Below, one piece after another: positions 23,301-31,088 of a DNA stretch of 64,000 nucleotides (positions are counted from its first letter, which is position 1; each line of letters opens with the position of its first letter). The stretch is from contig NZ_CP147518.1 of assembly GCF_037201965.1 (NCBI RefSeq), positions 1,611,001-1,675,000 on the forward strand, read 5' to 3'. A program made the position numbers and the translations under genes. This DNA is from Spirosoma sp. SC4-14 (GTDB lineage Bacteria > Bacteroidota > Bacteroidia > Cytophagales > Spirosomataceae). The notes below the pieces were generated by a model. It did no database searches, had not been told where the DNA came from, and worked only from the letters and a program-made list of their open reading frames with translations.

Positions 23301-24188
23301 TCAGCTCGCCTGAAAAATAGATTTCAGATAAGCAGCGTTAGCCCCGAAATTCTTTTTGACGTTGCGGGGGTCGTTGGCGTCGCGGGAGCGCTCGATGACC
23401 AGCCACCCTTTCCAGCCCATATTGACCAGGGTTTGTTTTACCTTCTTCATATCGATACGTGGGTTGTTTTGGAGCCAGACTCCATCTTCGTCGGTACAGT
23501 GAATCTGGCAGATGCGTTTTTTGCCGAGAATCCGTAACTCGTCGTGCAAATCGCGACCAGCTTTCAATGGATTGGAAAAGTTGAAATAACTCTGAATGGA
23601 TTTGAAACCTATTTCCTCCAGCAGCGCCACTTCTCCTCTGGCATCCAGTGAGGTTTCAATGCCGACGATTACGCCCGCTTTCTTCGCCATTTTGCCTACC
23701 ATTTTCAGTCGCTCAACAATGGCCGGGCGCAGCTCCGGATTTTTGACCAGATCGCCCTGAATGCCCAGCGGCAGGAACGCTACCTTTACGTTCATGGCAT
23801 TCATGGTGTCGAAACAATCCTGAATCATGCGCTGATACGTTGGGCGCGTGGCAAATGATTGTGCATAGAAACCGGTCATGGCCAGTGAACAGATTTCCAG
23901 ATTTAGCTCCTTCGCCTTATCCAGAAACTGTTGACGTATTTCCGGTTTAGCCAGTTGATTGTCAAATGTTTCTCGTTGGCCCAGCCCACCCATGTCGATC
24001 TCTATGCCATCGGCACCAATCTCTTTTGTCAACTGAAATGCGCCGAGCTTCTGTCGTTTCAGAATCATTAGATCGACTACGGCAATTTTGTAGGGTTTCC
24101 TGTCGGCAGTTGCAGCGAACGCATCAAAAAATAAGCCAGCCGTCAGCAGTGAACTGGTCGCCAGGAATTTTCGTCGGGTAAAGTGCAT
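23301..24188 (-). CDS. sugar phosphate isomerase/epimerase, exported
   Basis: A 295-aa TIM-barrel isomerase with a Tat-like signal (MHFTRRKFLATSSLLTAGLF, cleavage near FAATA). Strands: YKIAVVDLMILKRQ, EIGADGIEIDMGGLG, LEICSLAMTGFYAQSF, MNVKVAFLPLGIQ, GVIVGIETSLD, CQIHCTDEDGVW and GWLVIERSRD. The metal ligands (Glu, Asp/His, Glu) fall at strand ends as in xylose isomerase and L-ribulose epimerase relatives. It is paired with the exported oxidoreductase downstream, which suggests joint periplasmic sugar conversion. The substrate is unknown; the locus context points to pectin-derived sugars. Confidence 0.9.
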   Translation of the reverse strand: MHFTRRKFLATSSLLTAGLFFDAFAATADRKPYKIAVVDLMILKRQKLGAFQLTKEIGADGIEIDMGGLGQRETFDNQLAKPEIRQQFLDKAKELNLEICSLAMTGFYAQSFATRPTYQRMIQDCFDTMNAMNVKVAFLPLGIQGDLVKNPELRPAIVERLKMVGKMAKKAGVIVGIETSLDARGEVALLEEIGFKSIQSYFNFSNPLKAGRDLHDELRILGKKRICQIHCTDEDGVWLQNNPRIDMKKVKQTLVNMGWKGWLVIERSRDANDPRNVKKNFGANAAYLKSIFQAS

Positions 24189-24216
24189 GGAATCGTTTAT
24201 CGTTGATGATCGTTCG

Positions 24217-24235
24217 TCCGCGATTGTATCGCGGA
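24217..24235. repeat. TCCGCGAT-TGT-ATCGCGGA palindrome
   Basis: Perfect 8-bp inverted repeat around TGT. The same core occurs at 55383-55401 (with reversed loop ACA) and 56825-56843, so it is a dispersed palindrome of this genome. Confidence 0.85.
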
Positions 24236-24254
24236 TGAGCGGTGGCAGAGCGTA

Positions 24255-24404
24255 CTTTTCAACCTCGAAGAGGTGTTATATTTATAGCAAAAGATAATAG
24301 CGAACCTATTTTGCGCCCTGAAGGGATGAAATAGTGTCACCCCTTCAGGGCGCATGAAATATCTCTATTTACTTTTTCTATACTAATTCCATCCCTTCGG
24401 GATT
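24255..24404. repeat. dispersed 150-bp repeat, copy A
   Basis: Begins CTTTTCAACCTCGAAGAGGT, continues with an ATTTATAGCAAAAG tag, a central palindrome GCGCCCTGAAGGG / CCCTTCAGGGCGC, and ends CTATACTAATTCCATCCC. Copy B at 29932-30082 has the same ends and tag but a different palindrome, so the framework is conserved while the hairpin varies. Confidence 0.85.
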
Positions 24405-24482
24405 GACAGAGCAGCCTCAAACGGGGTTTTGAGCGCTTCTAAGCCTCTAGTTATATACTCAAGCGCTTATTCACTCAATCAC

Positions 24483-27437
24483 TCAATTAATCAGCTTCTC
24501 TAAATCGTCAAACTTTCGGATCGCGTTGGCGGGTAGGTTTTCGCCTTTTTCGCCGAAGACGTACAGGGCCGGGTATGGCTCAATCGTGCATGTCGACTCG
24601 TCGATGGCGCCGGTTTTATCCTGCACTTTTCTGAGATCGAGCGAGAAGTTTTTCGCCAGAAAATCATACAAGGCGAATCGTTTGTTTTTGCCGTAATCGT
24701 GGCCTTCCTGCGGCAGATGCACGTTTTTCACTACGTCGGTTTTGCCGTAGAACCCGTAAATACGCTGCAAAAAGGGAAATTCCGTTTCCGGTACGTGCTG
24801 CGTCCAGTCTTTGCCGTCGGAAATGACCAGTTGGGGGCGGGGAGCAGCCATGGCTGCGATCTCTACGTTGTTGGTGCCGTTGCCACACAGATGAACACCC
24901 ATGCCACTTTCGCAGGGGCAGCCGCCACTATGATACGACGATAACATCACCACGGGTACGCTCAACGCAATGCGGTCGTCCAGCGCCGTGAGCAGCATCG
25001 TCTGACTGCCACCCCCGGAACCGCCACTAATGGCCACCCGTTTGGGGTCGGCATTTTTGAGGGTAAGCATCCAGTCCAGAATTCGCATTCCGTTCAAAAT
25101 CTGAATGGTTTGGGCGAGGCTCCGGCGATGATCGTCGGGCTTGAACTGCAGGGCTGATTCGCCCCAGGCAAACAGATCGTAGCTAAAGGCCATCGCCCCC
25201 ATACGCGCCTGCATCGCACAGCGATACTGACTATCGGCCCTATAACGCCCATCCCCGAAATGACCATCGGGATTGAGAATTACCGGCATCAGCCCTTTGG
25301 TATTCAGGGGCTTGTAGAGTGATCCCGTTACGTATAAACCCGGCAGCGTTTCAATCGCTACGTTCTCCACCGTGTACCCATTAAACGTTCGTTTGTTAGT
25401 GATAATGGGCTGGCTATTGGGTTTTGCGGGCAGGTGCGACAGCTTCAGGGCTTCCCACATACAGCTTTTCAGCTCCGCCCTGCGTTTTTCCCATCTCGCA
25501 GCATCGGAATAGAGGGTAGCCAGATAGTCAAGCTGTTGTTTGCCTTCGTCGGGTGTTTTTAGGTGGTATTGAAAGGGCTGGAGCTTGTATTTTTTATCGC
25601 CTTCTTTGGCAAAGGTGATGTCCTGCGACGCCAGAATATTCGCCATCGTTTTCTCTACGTCGGCAGGCCGAAAGCGCCAGTCGGCATACGTAACGTATTT
25701 GTCTTTAACCAGCTCTTCGGGGTAACGGATCTTCACCGAATACCGGCTTTCAATCTGACTGATGACGTCTTTCAGCGGTTTTCTGAATTGGTTGTCAGCA
25801 GTTTGGGCGTAGACGGATAAACTGCTGAGCAGAAGGAAAGCGGCCGCCACTTTTCCTGCTCTCCCGACCGCTTTAAGCGTTGAAGTCGTTTCCCTCGAAC
25901 TTTTCCGCCAGCCGCTGTACAGCAGATTGGCATCCAGTTCCGGTTTCGGAAAAAACAGACTGGCCACGTAGCCAACGCCAATAACAACCAGGTGGCTGTA
26001 TACACCCAGCATCAGTTTGTGGTGGGTGAAGTTGTAGGGTCCCAAATCCAGCAGCAGTTGCTTATCCTCGCCATAGCCAATTTTGGTGGAGGTCAGAAAA
26101 GCATAGGCCGTAAACAGAACGCAAGCGACAATGGCAATATTGACGCCCTGTCGGTTGGCGCGGGCGCTGAAAATGCCCAGCAGGAAAATACCGACGATAC
26201 CCCCCGAAAAAATGGCGTATAACGTAAAGACAATGCCCAGAACGCCCTCATTGCCAGCCTGTAAATAGATGGCTCCAATACCAATGGCAATAAGCCCTGA
26301 AATGACGACAATGGCCTTGCTGACAGTCAGATACTCCCGGTCGGTACGTGCCGGACGGAATTTTTTATAGAAGTCTTCCAAACCAACGGCGGCCAGTGAA
26401 TTCAGGTCGGCGCTGAGGCTGCAAATGGCGGCTGAAATCATGGCGGCCAGAATGAACCCCACCACACCCGTCGGAAATTTGGTCATGATGAAATACGGAA
26501 AAACCGCATCCGGACGCATGCCCGCCGGTAGGGGCTGTTGCTTGTAGAATACGAACAGGGCCGTACCGATAAACATAAACAATGCCCAGACCGGCACGGT
26601 CAGCGAGATGCCCAGAATCGACGCCCGGATAGCCGCTTTGTCGGTTTTTGCGGTTAGGTATCGCTGCACAACGGTCTGATCGGTGCCGTATTTCTGCACG
26701 GCGTAGAATGCCCCGTTGATAACCATTACCACGAAGGTTAACTGCGTGAAATCCAGATCATATGGTCCGAATCCGGTTCGGTTGTTGGCCGAAGCAACGC
26801 TGATAACTTCCGAAAACCCACCTCTGACAGAAAGAAGAATCGCCACCACGCACAGAATCCCACTGGCAAACAGCATGAAACCCTGAAACACATCCAGCCA
26901 GATAACGGCTTCAATACCACCCAGCAAATTGACCGTGATGATGATAAGGCCCACCACCACAATGATGTAGAACGTATCGCCACCCGTCATGTTGGTCAGC
27001 GCCACTGACAGCAGGAAAAAGACAGTTCCCATGGAGGAAAACTGCCGGAGAACGAACGCGGTAGAGCTGTAGTAGCGGGCAAAAGAGCCAAAGCGTTTTT
27101 CGAAGTATTCATACGTGCTGAGCCCGATCACTTTTCGATATAGCGGCACTATAAACCAGATCGTACCGAGCAGAACAATTGGCACCATGAGTCCCTGCAC
27201 CAGCAAGATCCAGTTAGATGAAAAACCTTCGCTTGGGTAGCCCAGAAACGTAACGCTGCTGATGAGCGTTGCCAGCAGCGACATGCCAATGGCCCAGGCA
27301 GGTACCCGGCCTCTGGCCGCAAAATAGGTTTCCGTTGTCCGCTGATTTTTGGCGTACCGGAGCCCAAAATACAGATTGATAATCAGTACGGTGACGATTA
27401 TCAGGTAATCAATTACGTTTAAGGTCGGGTTTGACAT
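24483..27437 (-). CDS. sodium:solute symporter fused to a periplasmic α/β-hydrolase (acetyl-xylan-esterase-like)
   Basis: A 984-aa fusion in one uninterrupted frame. Residues 1-about 500 are an SSS-family Na+/solute symporter (VIDYLIIVTVLIINLYFGLR, WAIGMSLLATLISSVTFLGY and further helices to VIGVGYVASLFFP). A linker follows, then a hydrophobic segment AAAFLLLSSLSVYAQ (about 529-544) that looks exactly like a former signal peptide. Next comes an STN-like domain (about 548-620; LKDVISQIESRYSVKIRYPE) and an α/β-hydrolase with nucleophile motif SGGSGGGSQ (about 805) and GHDYG (about 912). The extra helix would place the hydrolase in the periplasm. It likely de-esterifies and imports an acylated sugar (inference). 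It lies between a sugar-acid kinase and an epimerase. Confidence 0.9.
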   Translation of the reverse strand: MSNPTLNVIDYLIIVTVLIINLYFGLRYAKNQRTTETYFAARGRVPAWAIGMSLLATLISSVTFLGYPSEGFSSNWILLVQGLMVPIVLLGTIWFIVPLYRKVIGLSTYEYFEKRFGSFARYYSSTAFVLRQFSSMGTVFFLLSVALTNMTGGDTFYIIVVVGLIIITVNLLGGIEAVIWLDVFQGFMLFASGILCVVAILLSVRGGFSEVISVASANNRTGFGPYDLDFTQLTFVVMVINGAFYAVQKYGTDQTVVQRYLTAKTDKAAIRASILGISLTVPVWALFMFIGTALFVFYKQQPLPAGMRPDAVFPYFIMTKFPTGVVGFILAAMISAAICSLSADLNSLAAVGLEDFYKKFRPARTDREYLTVSKAIVVISGLIAIGIGAIYLQAGNEGVLGIVFTLYAIFSGGIVGIFLLGIFSARANRQGVNIAIVACVLFTAYAFLTSTKIGYGEDKQLLLDLGPYNFTHHKLMLGVYSHLVVIGVGYVASLFFPKPELDANLLYSGWRKSSRETTSTLKAVGRAGKVAAAFLLLSSLSVYAQTADNQFRKPLKDVISQIESRYSVKIRYPEELVKDKYVTYADWRFRPADVEKTMANILASQDITFAKEGDKKYKLQPFQYHLKTPDEGKQQLDYLATLYSDAARWEKRRAELKSCMWEALKLSHLPAKPNSQPIITNKRTFNGYTVENVAIETLPGLYVTGSLYKPLNTKGLMPVILNPDGHFGDGRYRADSQYRCAMQARMGAMAFSYDLFAWGESALQFKPDDHRRSLAQTIQILNGMRILDWMLTLKNADPKRVAISGGSGGGSQTMLLTALDDRIALSVPVVMLSSYHSGGCPCESGMGVHLCGNGTNNVEIAAMAAPRPQLVISDGKDWTQHVPETEFPFLQRIYGFYGKTDVVKNVHLPQEGHDYGKNKRFALYDFLAKNFSLDLRKVQDKTGAIDESTCTIEPYPALYVFGEKGENLPANAIRKFDDLEKLIN

Positions 27438-27448
27438 TTGGCTTATGA

Positions 27449-27566
27449 GCTATTCTTTTCGACAGGATTTACAGCCGGGCCGACGTTCGGATTGACACGA
27501 TTTTTTATTTCTGTAATCCAATCCTGTTCATCCAAACGTCGGCCCGGCTGTAAATCCTGTCGAAAA
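27449..27566. repeat. large inverted repeat (GACAGGATTTACAGCCGGGC family), copy 1
   Basis: Left arm TTTTCGACAGGATTTACAGC then CGGGCCGACGTT (about 27456-27488), right arm AACGTCGGCCCGGCTGTAAA then TCCTGTCGAAAA (about 27535-27566); near-perfect arms of about 32 bp around a 46-bp AT-rich loop. It fills the whole gap between the kinase stop and the symporter start, and could attenuate transcription between them. A second copy at 52860-52950 lies inside a coding sequence. Confidence 0.92.
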
Positions 27567-27567
27567 A

Positions 27568-28734
27568 TCAAAACTTCCACAAATCAGTTGGCCAGCGATA
27601 ACTGCCGGGTTTTACGGTAATATGCAAATGACGGTTGCCGATAACGGCACTTCGAACCACACCGGCAGCCAGTTCCTGCACTGGAACCAGTCGGGCAACG
27701 TCCATTTCGTGCAGAACAGCCGATGCTGTTGAGCCACCTTCAATAATCAGTTCATCGACGGGTATCTGGTCGAGTACGCGCTTCACGGCTTTAGCCATGA
27801 TTGCGCGAAGATGACCCGCCAGCCCCTGGGTATCCACCTTCGATTCGGCATCGACTGCCATAATAACCTGCTCATGCCGCTGAAAACGAGCCGCCACGCA
27901 GGCCACCCAGTCGGCGAAGGCGGCACTGTCGTTTTTGCCAGTGCGTATTAGCGCGTTAGGAATATAGCAAACGAAATTTCCGGCCATTGCTGCATTTTTC
28001 ACCAGCTCAACGCTGTGACCAAAGGCGCTTCCGCACACATACAGCCTGCACATACCCAGCTTACCCGACGAACGGACCGTCTTCTTGAGGGCATAACGAG
28101 ACTCCAGAATAGCCGTAAAAAAGCCCGATCCACCCCCCGGCAGCGTATGTTCATCGAGACGGCTGGCCCAGGTCAGCAGATCGCCCTGCGTGCCTACTTC
28201 ACCGATGATAATTCCCGACTGAAGCATAGGCGCTGTCGGCGATTGTACGATTACCCGGGCGTCGTTTACAGCCAGTCGCTTCAGCACATTCGATTTTGTA
28301 ATCGGAAATTCCGGGTCTTTCGAAAAGTGGGTCTGATGAATAAGCTGCCCCTGGACGTAATAATGACCATCGATCAGGATTCTACCCAAGGCTGGATTAG
28401 CCGGAACAATCAGGGCGCGTTTCAGACCAAGAACCGTCAGTTGGGCGCTGGTTTCCGCTACGACGTGCCCACGCAGCACCGAATCGACCTTTTTAAAAAT
28501 CAGATCGGGCTTCATCGTTCGTATAGCTGCACTTACGCCGGTCATTTCCTGCACGGCCTCTGCTTCTGGAACAGACCGGGCATCCGTCGATACGACCAGC
28601 AAATCAGCGTTTGACTGCGGATTAATGGAATCGGGATGCCGCCCAATAACCAGTTCTACGGCCATACCATACGTAATGCCAATCCCCGCCAGTTCGGCGG
28701 CCCCCGTTAGATCGTCAGCAATGACGGCAAGCAT
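27568..28734 (-). CDS. four-carbon acid sugar kinase family protein (DUF1537/OtnK-like)
   Basis: A 388-aa protein with the family's N-terminal domain (MLAVIADDLTGAAELAGIGI, TDARSVPEAEAVQE, FKKVDSVLRGHVVAE, ALIVPANPALGRILIDGHYY) and C-terminal nucleotide-binding domain (CRLYVCGSAFGHSVELVKNA, LIIEGGSTASAVL). Studied members phosphorylate D-threonate, L-threonate, D-erythronate or related acids, and usually sit beside a PdxA-like dehydrogenase, as here (28822-29898). The end of the gene abuts a large inverted repeat. It is probably the first phosphorylation step for a C4 (or longer) aldonic acid derived from the polysaccharide (inference). Confidence 0.92.
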   Translation of the reverse strand: MLAVIADDLTGAAELAGIGITYGMAVELVIGRHPDSINPQSNADLLVVSTDARSVPEAEAVQEMTGVSAAIRTMKPDLIFKKVDSVLRGHVVAETSAQLTVLGLKRALIVPANPALGRILIDGHYYVQGQLIHQTHFSKDPEFPITKSNVLKRLAVNDARVIVQSPTAPMLQSGIIIGEVGTQGDLLTWASRLDEHTLPGGGSGFFTAILESRYALKKTVRSSGKLGMCRLYVCGSAFGHSVELVKNAAMAGNFVCYIPNALIRTGKNDSAAFADWVACVAARFQRHEQVIMAVDAESKVDTQGLAGHLRAIMAKAVKRVLDQIPVDELIIEGGSTASAVLHEMDVARLVPVQELAAGVVRSAVIGNRHLHITVKPGSYRWPTDLWKF

Positions 28735-28738
28735 AGGT

Positions 28739-28862
28739 TAAAGAGCGAAAGAGTGAGAGAGTGAAAGAGTGAAAGAGTGAAAGAGTGAAAGAGCGAAAGA
28801 GTGAATGACTTAAAGAGTGATTTAACGTACGTTAGCTATTCGCTCAATCACTCTTTCACTCA
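28739..28862. repeat. GAAAGAGTG iterated inverted repeat overlapping the end of pdxA-like gene
   Basis: Left arm 28739-28815 has about ten copies of GAAAGAG(T/C)G; right arm about 28840-28862 has CGCTCAATCACTCTTTCACT. The stop of the PdxA-like gene is inside (28822), so its last codons (MSERVIERIANVR) come from repeat DNA. The unit ATGAGTGAAAGAG also supplies the start of the four-helix-bundle gene at 2013. Confidence 0.85.
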
Positions 28863-29898
28863 TTATAGAGTTCTTCGCTAATCTTACCGCTGATTCAATC
28901 GCCAATACCATCGCGTCGGGGCTGGCAATGCCTTTTCCGGCAATTTCAAAAGCCGTTCCATGATCGACCGAGGTGCGAATGATGGGCAGCCCCATGGTGA
29001 TATTTACGCCCTTTACGCTGTCCATCTGCTTTTTGTCGGCGTTCCATTTAAAGCCAGTCAGCTTGAATGGAATATGACCCTGATCGTGATACATGGCTAC
29101 CACGCCCCCATAGTAGCCCGTGGCCGCTTTCGAGAACATGGTATCGGCCGGAACCGGTCCCTCTACGTCATAACCCCGGCGTTTCGCTTCGTCAACTGCA
29201 GGAAGGATTTCCTCATCATCTTCGGTACCGAACAGGCCCGAATCACCGGCATGGGGATTTAGACCGGCAACACCAATTTTCAGATTCGTTTCGCCCAATG
29301 AAATTAATCCGTTATACAGCAGTTCAATGACTTCCAGAATCCGATCTTTTTTCACCAGATCACAGGCTTGCCGCAGAGATACGTGCGTCGATACGTGAAT
29401 GACCTTCATCTGGTCTTCCACCAGCAGCATACCATATTTTTTGGTATTGGTGAAGTGCGCATAAATCTCGGTATGTCCCGCAAAATGATGCCCGGCTTCG
29501 TTGATCGATTTCTTATTGATCGGCCCCGTTACGGTCGCGTCGATTTCGTCGGCCAGCGCCAGATCGATAACTGTTTTCACGGAGGCAAAGGCCGCTTCGC
29601 CCGCCATCGCCGAAATCTCACCGAATGTCAGATTGGCCAGATCAACGTTAGCCAGATCATACACGTCGATTGTGCCCGGTTGACATTTTGCATCCTGAGC
29701 GGACGTAATGGGGTGGATAACGGCGGCAAGGTTCAATCGACCTATTATATCCTGAAACACACCGGCGTCGCCTACCAGAATTGGGTTGCAGATGTCGTAG
29801 ATGTTTGGGTTAAGCAAGGCTTTCACCGCTATTTCGGGGCCAATACTTGCCGGGTCGCCCATCGTGATCCCGACTGTCGGTTTATGATTTGTGTTCAT
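28822..29898 (-). CDS. PdxA family dehydrogenase (4-phospho-threonate/erythronate dehydrogenase type)
   Basis: A 358-aa protein of the 4-hydroxythreonine-4-phosphate dehydrogenase family. It opens PTVGITMGDPASIGPEIAVK; metal-binding His residues lie in FAGHTEIYAHF, in MYHDQGHIPFK and in DHGTAFEIAGKG; GLNPHAGDSGLFGTEDDEE is the family signature. Next to a DUF1537 kinase, it is more likely the catabolic PdxA2 type, which oxidises and decarboxylates 4-phospho-D-threonate or -erythronate to dihydroxyacetone phosphate, than the vitamin B6 enzyme. Odd: the last 13 residues are encoded by the GAAAGAGTG repeat, so the natural C-terminus has probably been replaced. ATG 29898 is preferred; 29907 is also possible. 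Confidence 0.9.
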   Translation of the reverse strand: MNTNHKPTVGITMGDPASIGPEIAVKALLNPNIYDICNPILVGDAGVFQDIIGRLNLAAVIHPITSAQDAKCQPGTIDVYDLANVDLANLTFGEISAMAGEAAFASVKTVIDLALADEIDATVTGPINKKSINEAGHHFAGHTEIYAHFTNTKKYGMLLVEDQMKVIHVSTHVSLRQACDLVKKDRILEVIELLYNGLISLGETNLKIGVAGLNPHAGDSGLFGTEDDEEILPAVDEAKRRGYDVEGPVPADTMFSKAATGYYGGVVAMYHDQGHIPFKLTGFKWNADKKQMDSVKGVNITMGLPIIRTSVDHGTAFEIAGKGIASPDAMVLAIESAVRLAKNSIMSERVIERIANVR

Positions 29899-29931
29899 GG
29901 TTAACATGTTTCAGGTGGTGGCTAAGCTGTT

Positions 29932-30082
29932 CTTTTCAACCTCGAAGAGGTGTCATAATTATAGCAAAAGTTGATACCAACCTACTTGTAGCCCCGAAGG
30001 GGGGAAAAGAGTGCCACCGTAACGGCGGCCCTCCGGGGCTAATGAAATTTCTTGCTTTCTCTATCTATACTAATTCCATCCC
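29932..30082. repeat. dispersed 150-bp repeat, copy B
   Basis: Same start CTTTTCAACCTCGAAGAGGT, tag AATTATAGCAAAAG and end CTATACTAATTCCATCCC as copy A at 24255. The central hairpin here is GCCCCGAAGGGG / CCCTCCGGGGC. It ends 5 bp from the stop of the DapA-like gene. Confidence 0.85.
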
Positions 30083-30087
30083 GAGCC

Positions 30088-31008
30088 CTATAACTGTACT
30101 TCCTCCTTCATCAGCAGTTCGGCGAAGGCTGTTTTCAGATCGATTGCATCCTGTTCAGACAGTGATTGCAGGGGAGGCATCATGGTGGTACCGCACAAAT
30201 TATACTCCTGCATCAGCACTTTCAGCGCCCAGAGTGATTCGCCCAGCGTACGGCCCGACTGGTAGACGTGCCCGAACAGATCGGATTGGTTCTGATAATA
30301 AAAAGCCTTCTCTTCGTCACCTTCCTCAACGGCCTTAACCATATCGCGGTATATTCCCGGAAACAGGTTTCCGGTACTGGGCACCAGCCCGTCGCTACCC
30401 GCCATCAGCGCGTGTGCCGACCGGGCCGCCCAGCCCATAAAGTGGCTGAAATCAGGCCGACCTGACCAGAGAGCCACCGAATCAGCCAGCCGTTCGGTAC
30501 TGCGTTCCGAGTCTTTTATCCCCACAATATTCGGATGATAACTCAGCTCGTCAATTACCGGTATGGGAATCGACATGCGCGTTGTAGCGAAGATGTTGTA
30601 GATGATCAAGGGTCCGTTGATCTGGTCGGCCAGTTGCTCGAAATACCGTTTCATCTGGGATTCCGACAGCGCATAATAGCAGGGCAACGTAGCGCATACC
30701 GCATCGACACCCATATCGAAACAATAGTTCGACAACTCAATGGACTCTTCCAGACAATTTGCCGATATGCCAGCGTACAGCACCGTATTAGCCGATTTCA
30801 GCCGGGCGGCTTCTTTGGCGTATGCCTTTTTAACTGACATGGGCAACGACGTAGCTTCACCGGTCGTCCCCATCACAAACGGCATCGCTTCGGCAGCCTG
30901 CAAATTTTCCATCATCCTCTCAACGGCCGCCACATCCAGTCGATACGTTTCGGTCAGGGGCGTAACCAGCGGAACCACAACACCCCGGTATTTCTTTTTC
31001 ATATGCAT
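30088..31008 (-). CDS. dihydrodipicolinate synthase (DapA) family aldolase/lyase
   Basis: A 306-aa class I aldolase-type TIM barrel. It opens KKKYRGVVVPLVTPLTETYR; the Schiff-base Lys is in HPNIVGIKDSERS (about 162), the proton-relay Tyr in PLIIYNIFATT (about 135), and GTTGEATSLP replaces the GTTGE loop. Not the biosynthetic DapA by context: it lies between a PdxA-like dehydrogenase and an Fe-alcohol dehydrogenase. It probably cleaves or dehydrates a 2-keto-3-deoxy sugar acid, or is a related lyase releasing pyruvate (inference). Starts at ATG 31008 (MHMKKK); ATG 31002 is as plausible. Confidence 0.9.
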   Translation of the reverse strand: MHMKKKYRGVVVPLVTPLTETYRLDVAAVERMMENLQAAEAMPFVMGTTGEATSLPMSVKKAYAKEAARLKSANTVLYAGISANCLEESIELSNYCFDMGVDAVCATLPCYYALSESQMKRYFEQLADQINGPLIIYNIFATTRMSIPIPVIDELSYHPNIVGIKDSERSTERLADSVALWSGRPDFSHFMGWAARSAHALMAGSDGLVPSTGNLFPGIYRDMVKAVEEGDEEKAFYYQNQSDLFGHVYQSGRTLGESLWALKVLMQEYNLCGTTMMPPLQSLSEQDAIDLKTAFAELLMKEEVQL

Positions 31009-31088
31009 ACGTAAATTCCTTTGCTTGTCACTGGTCAGTAGTCATTAGAATCTGTATGGACCATTTTGTCGAATGACCAGTTGACCAC

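Noticed and set aside
28822-29898. Vitamin B6 biosynthesis (pdxA) gene
   Set aside because: Family membership is right, but the adjacent DUF1537 kinase and catabolic context favour the PdxA2-type sugar-acid role; no gene symbol was given.
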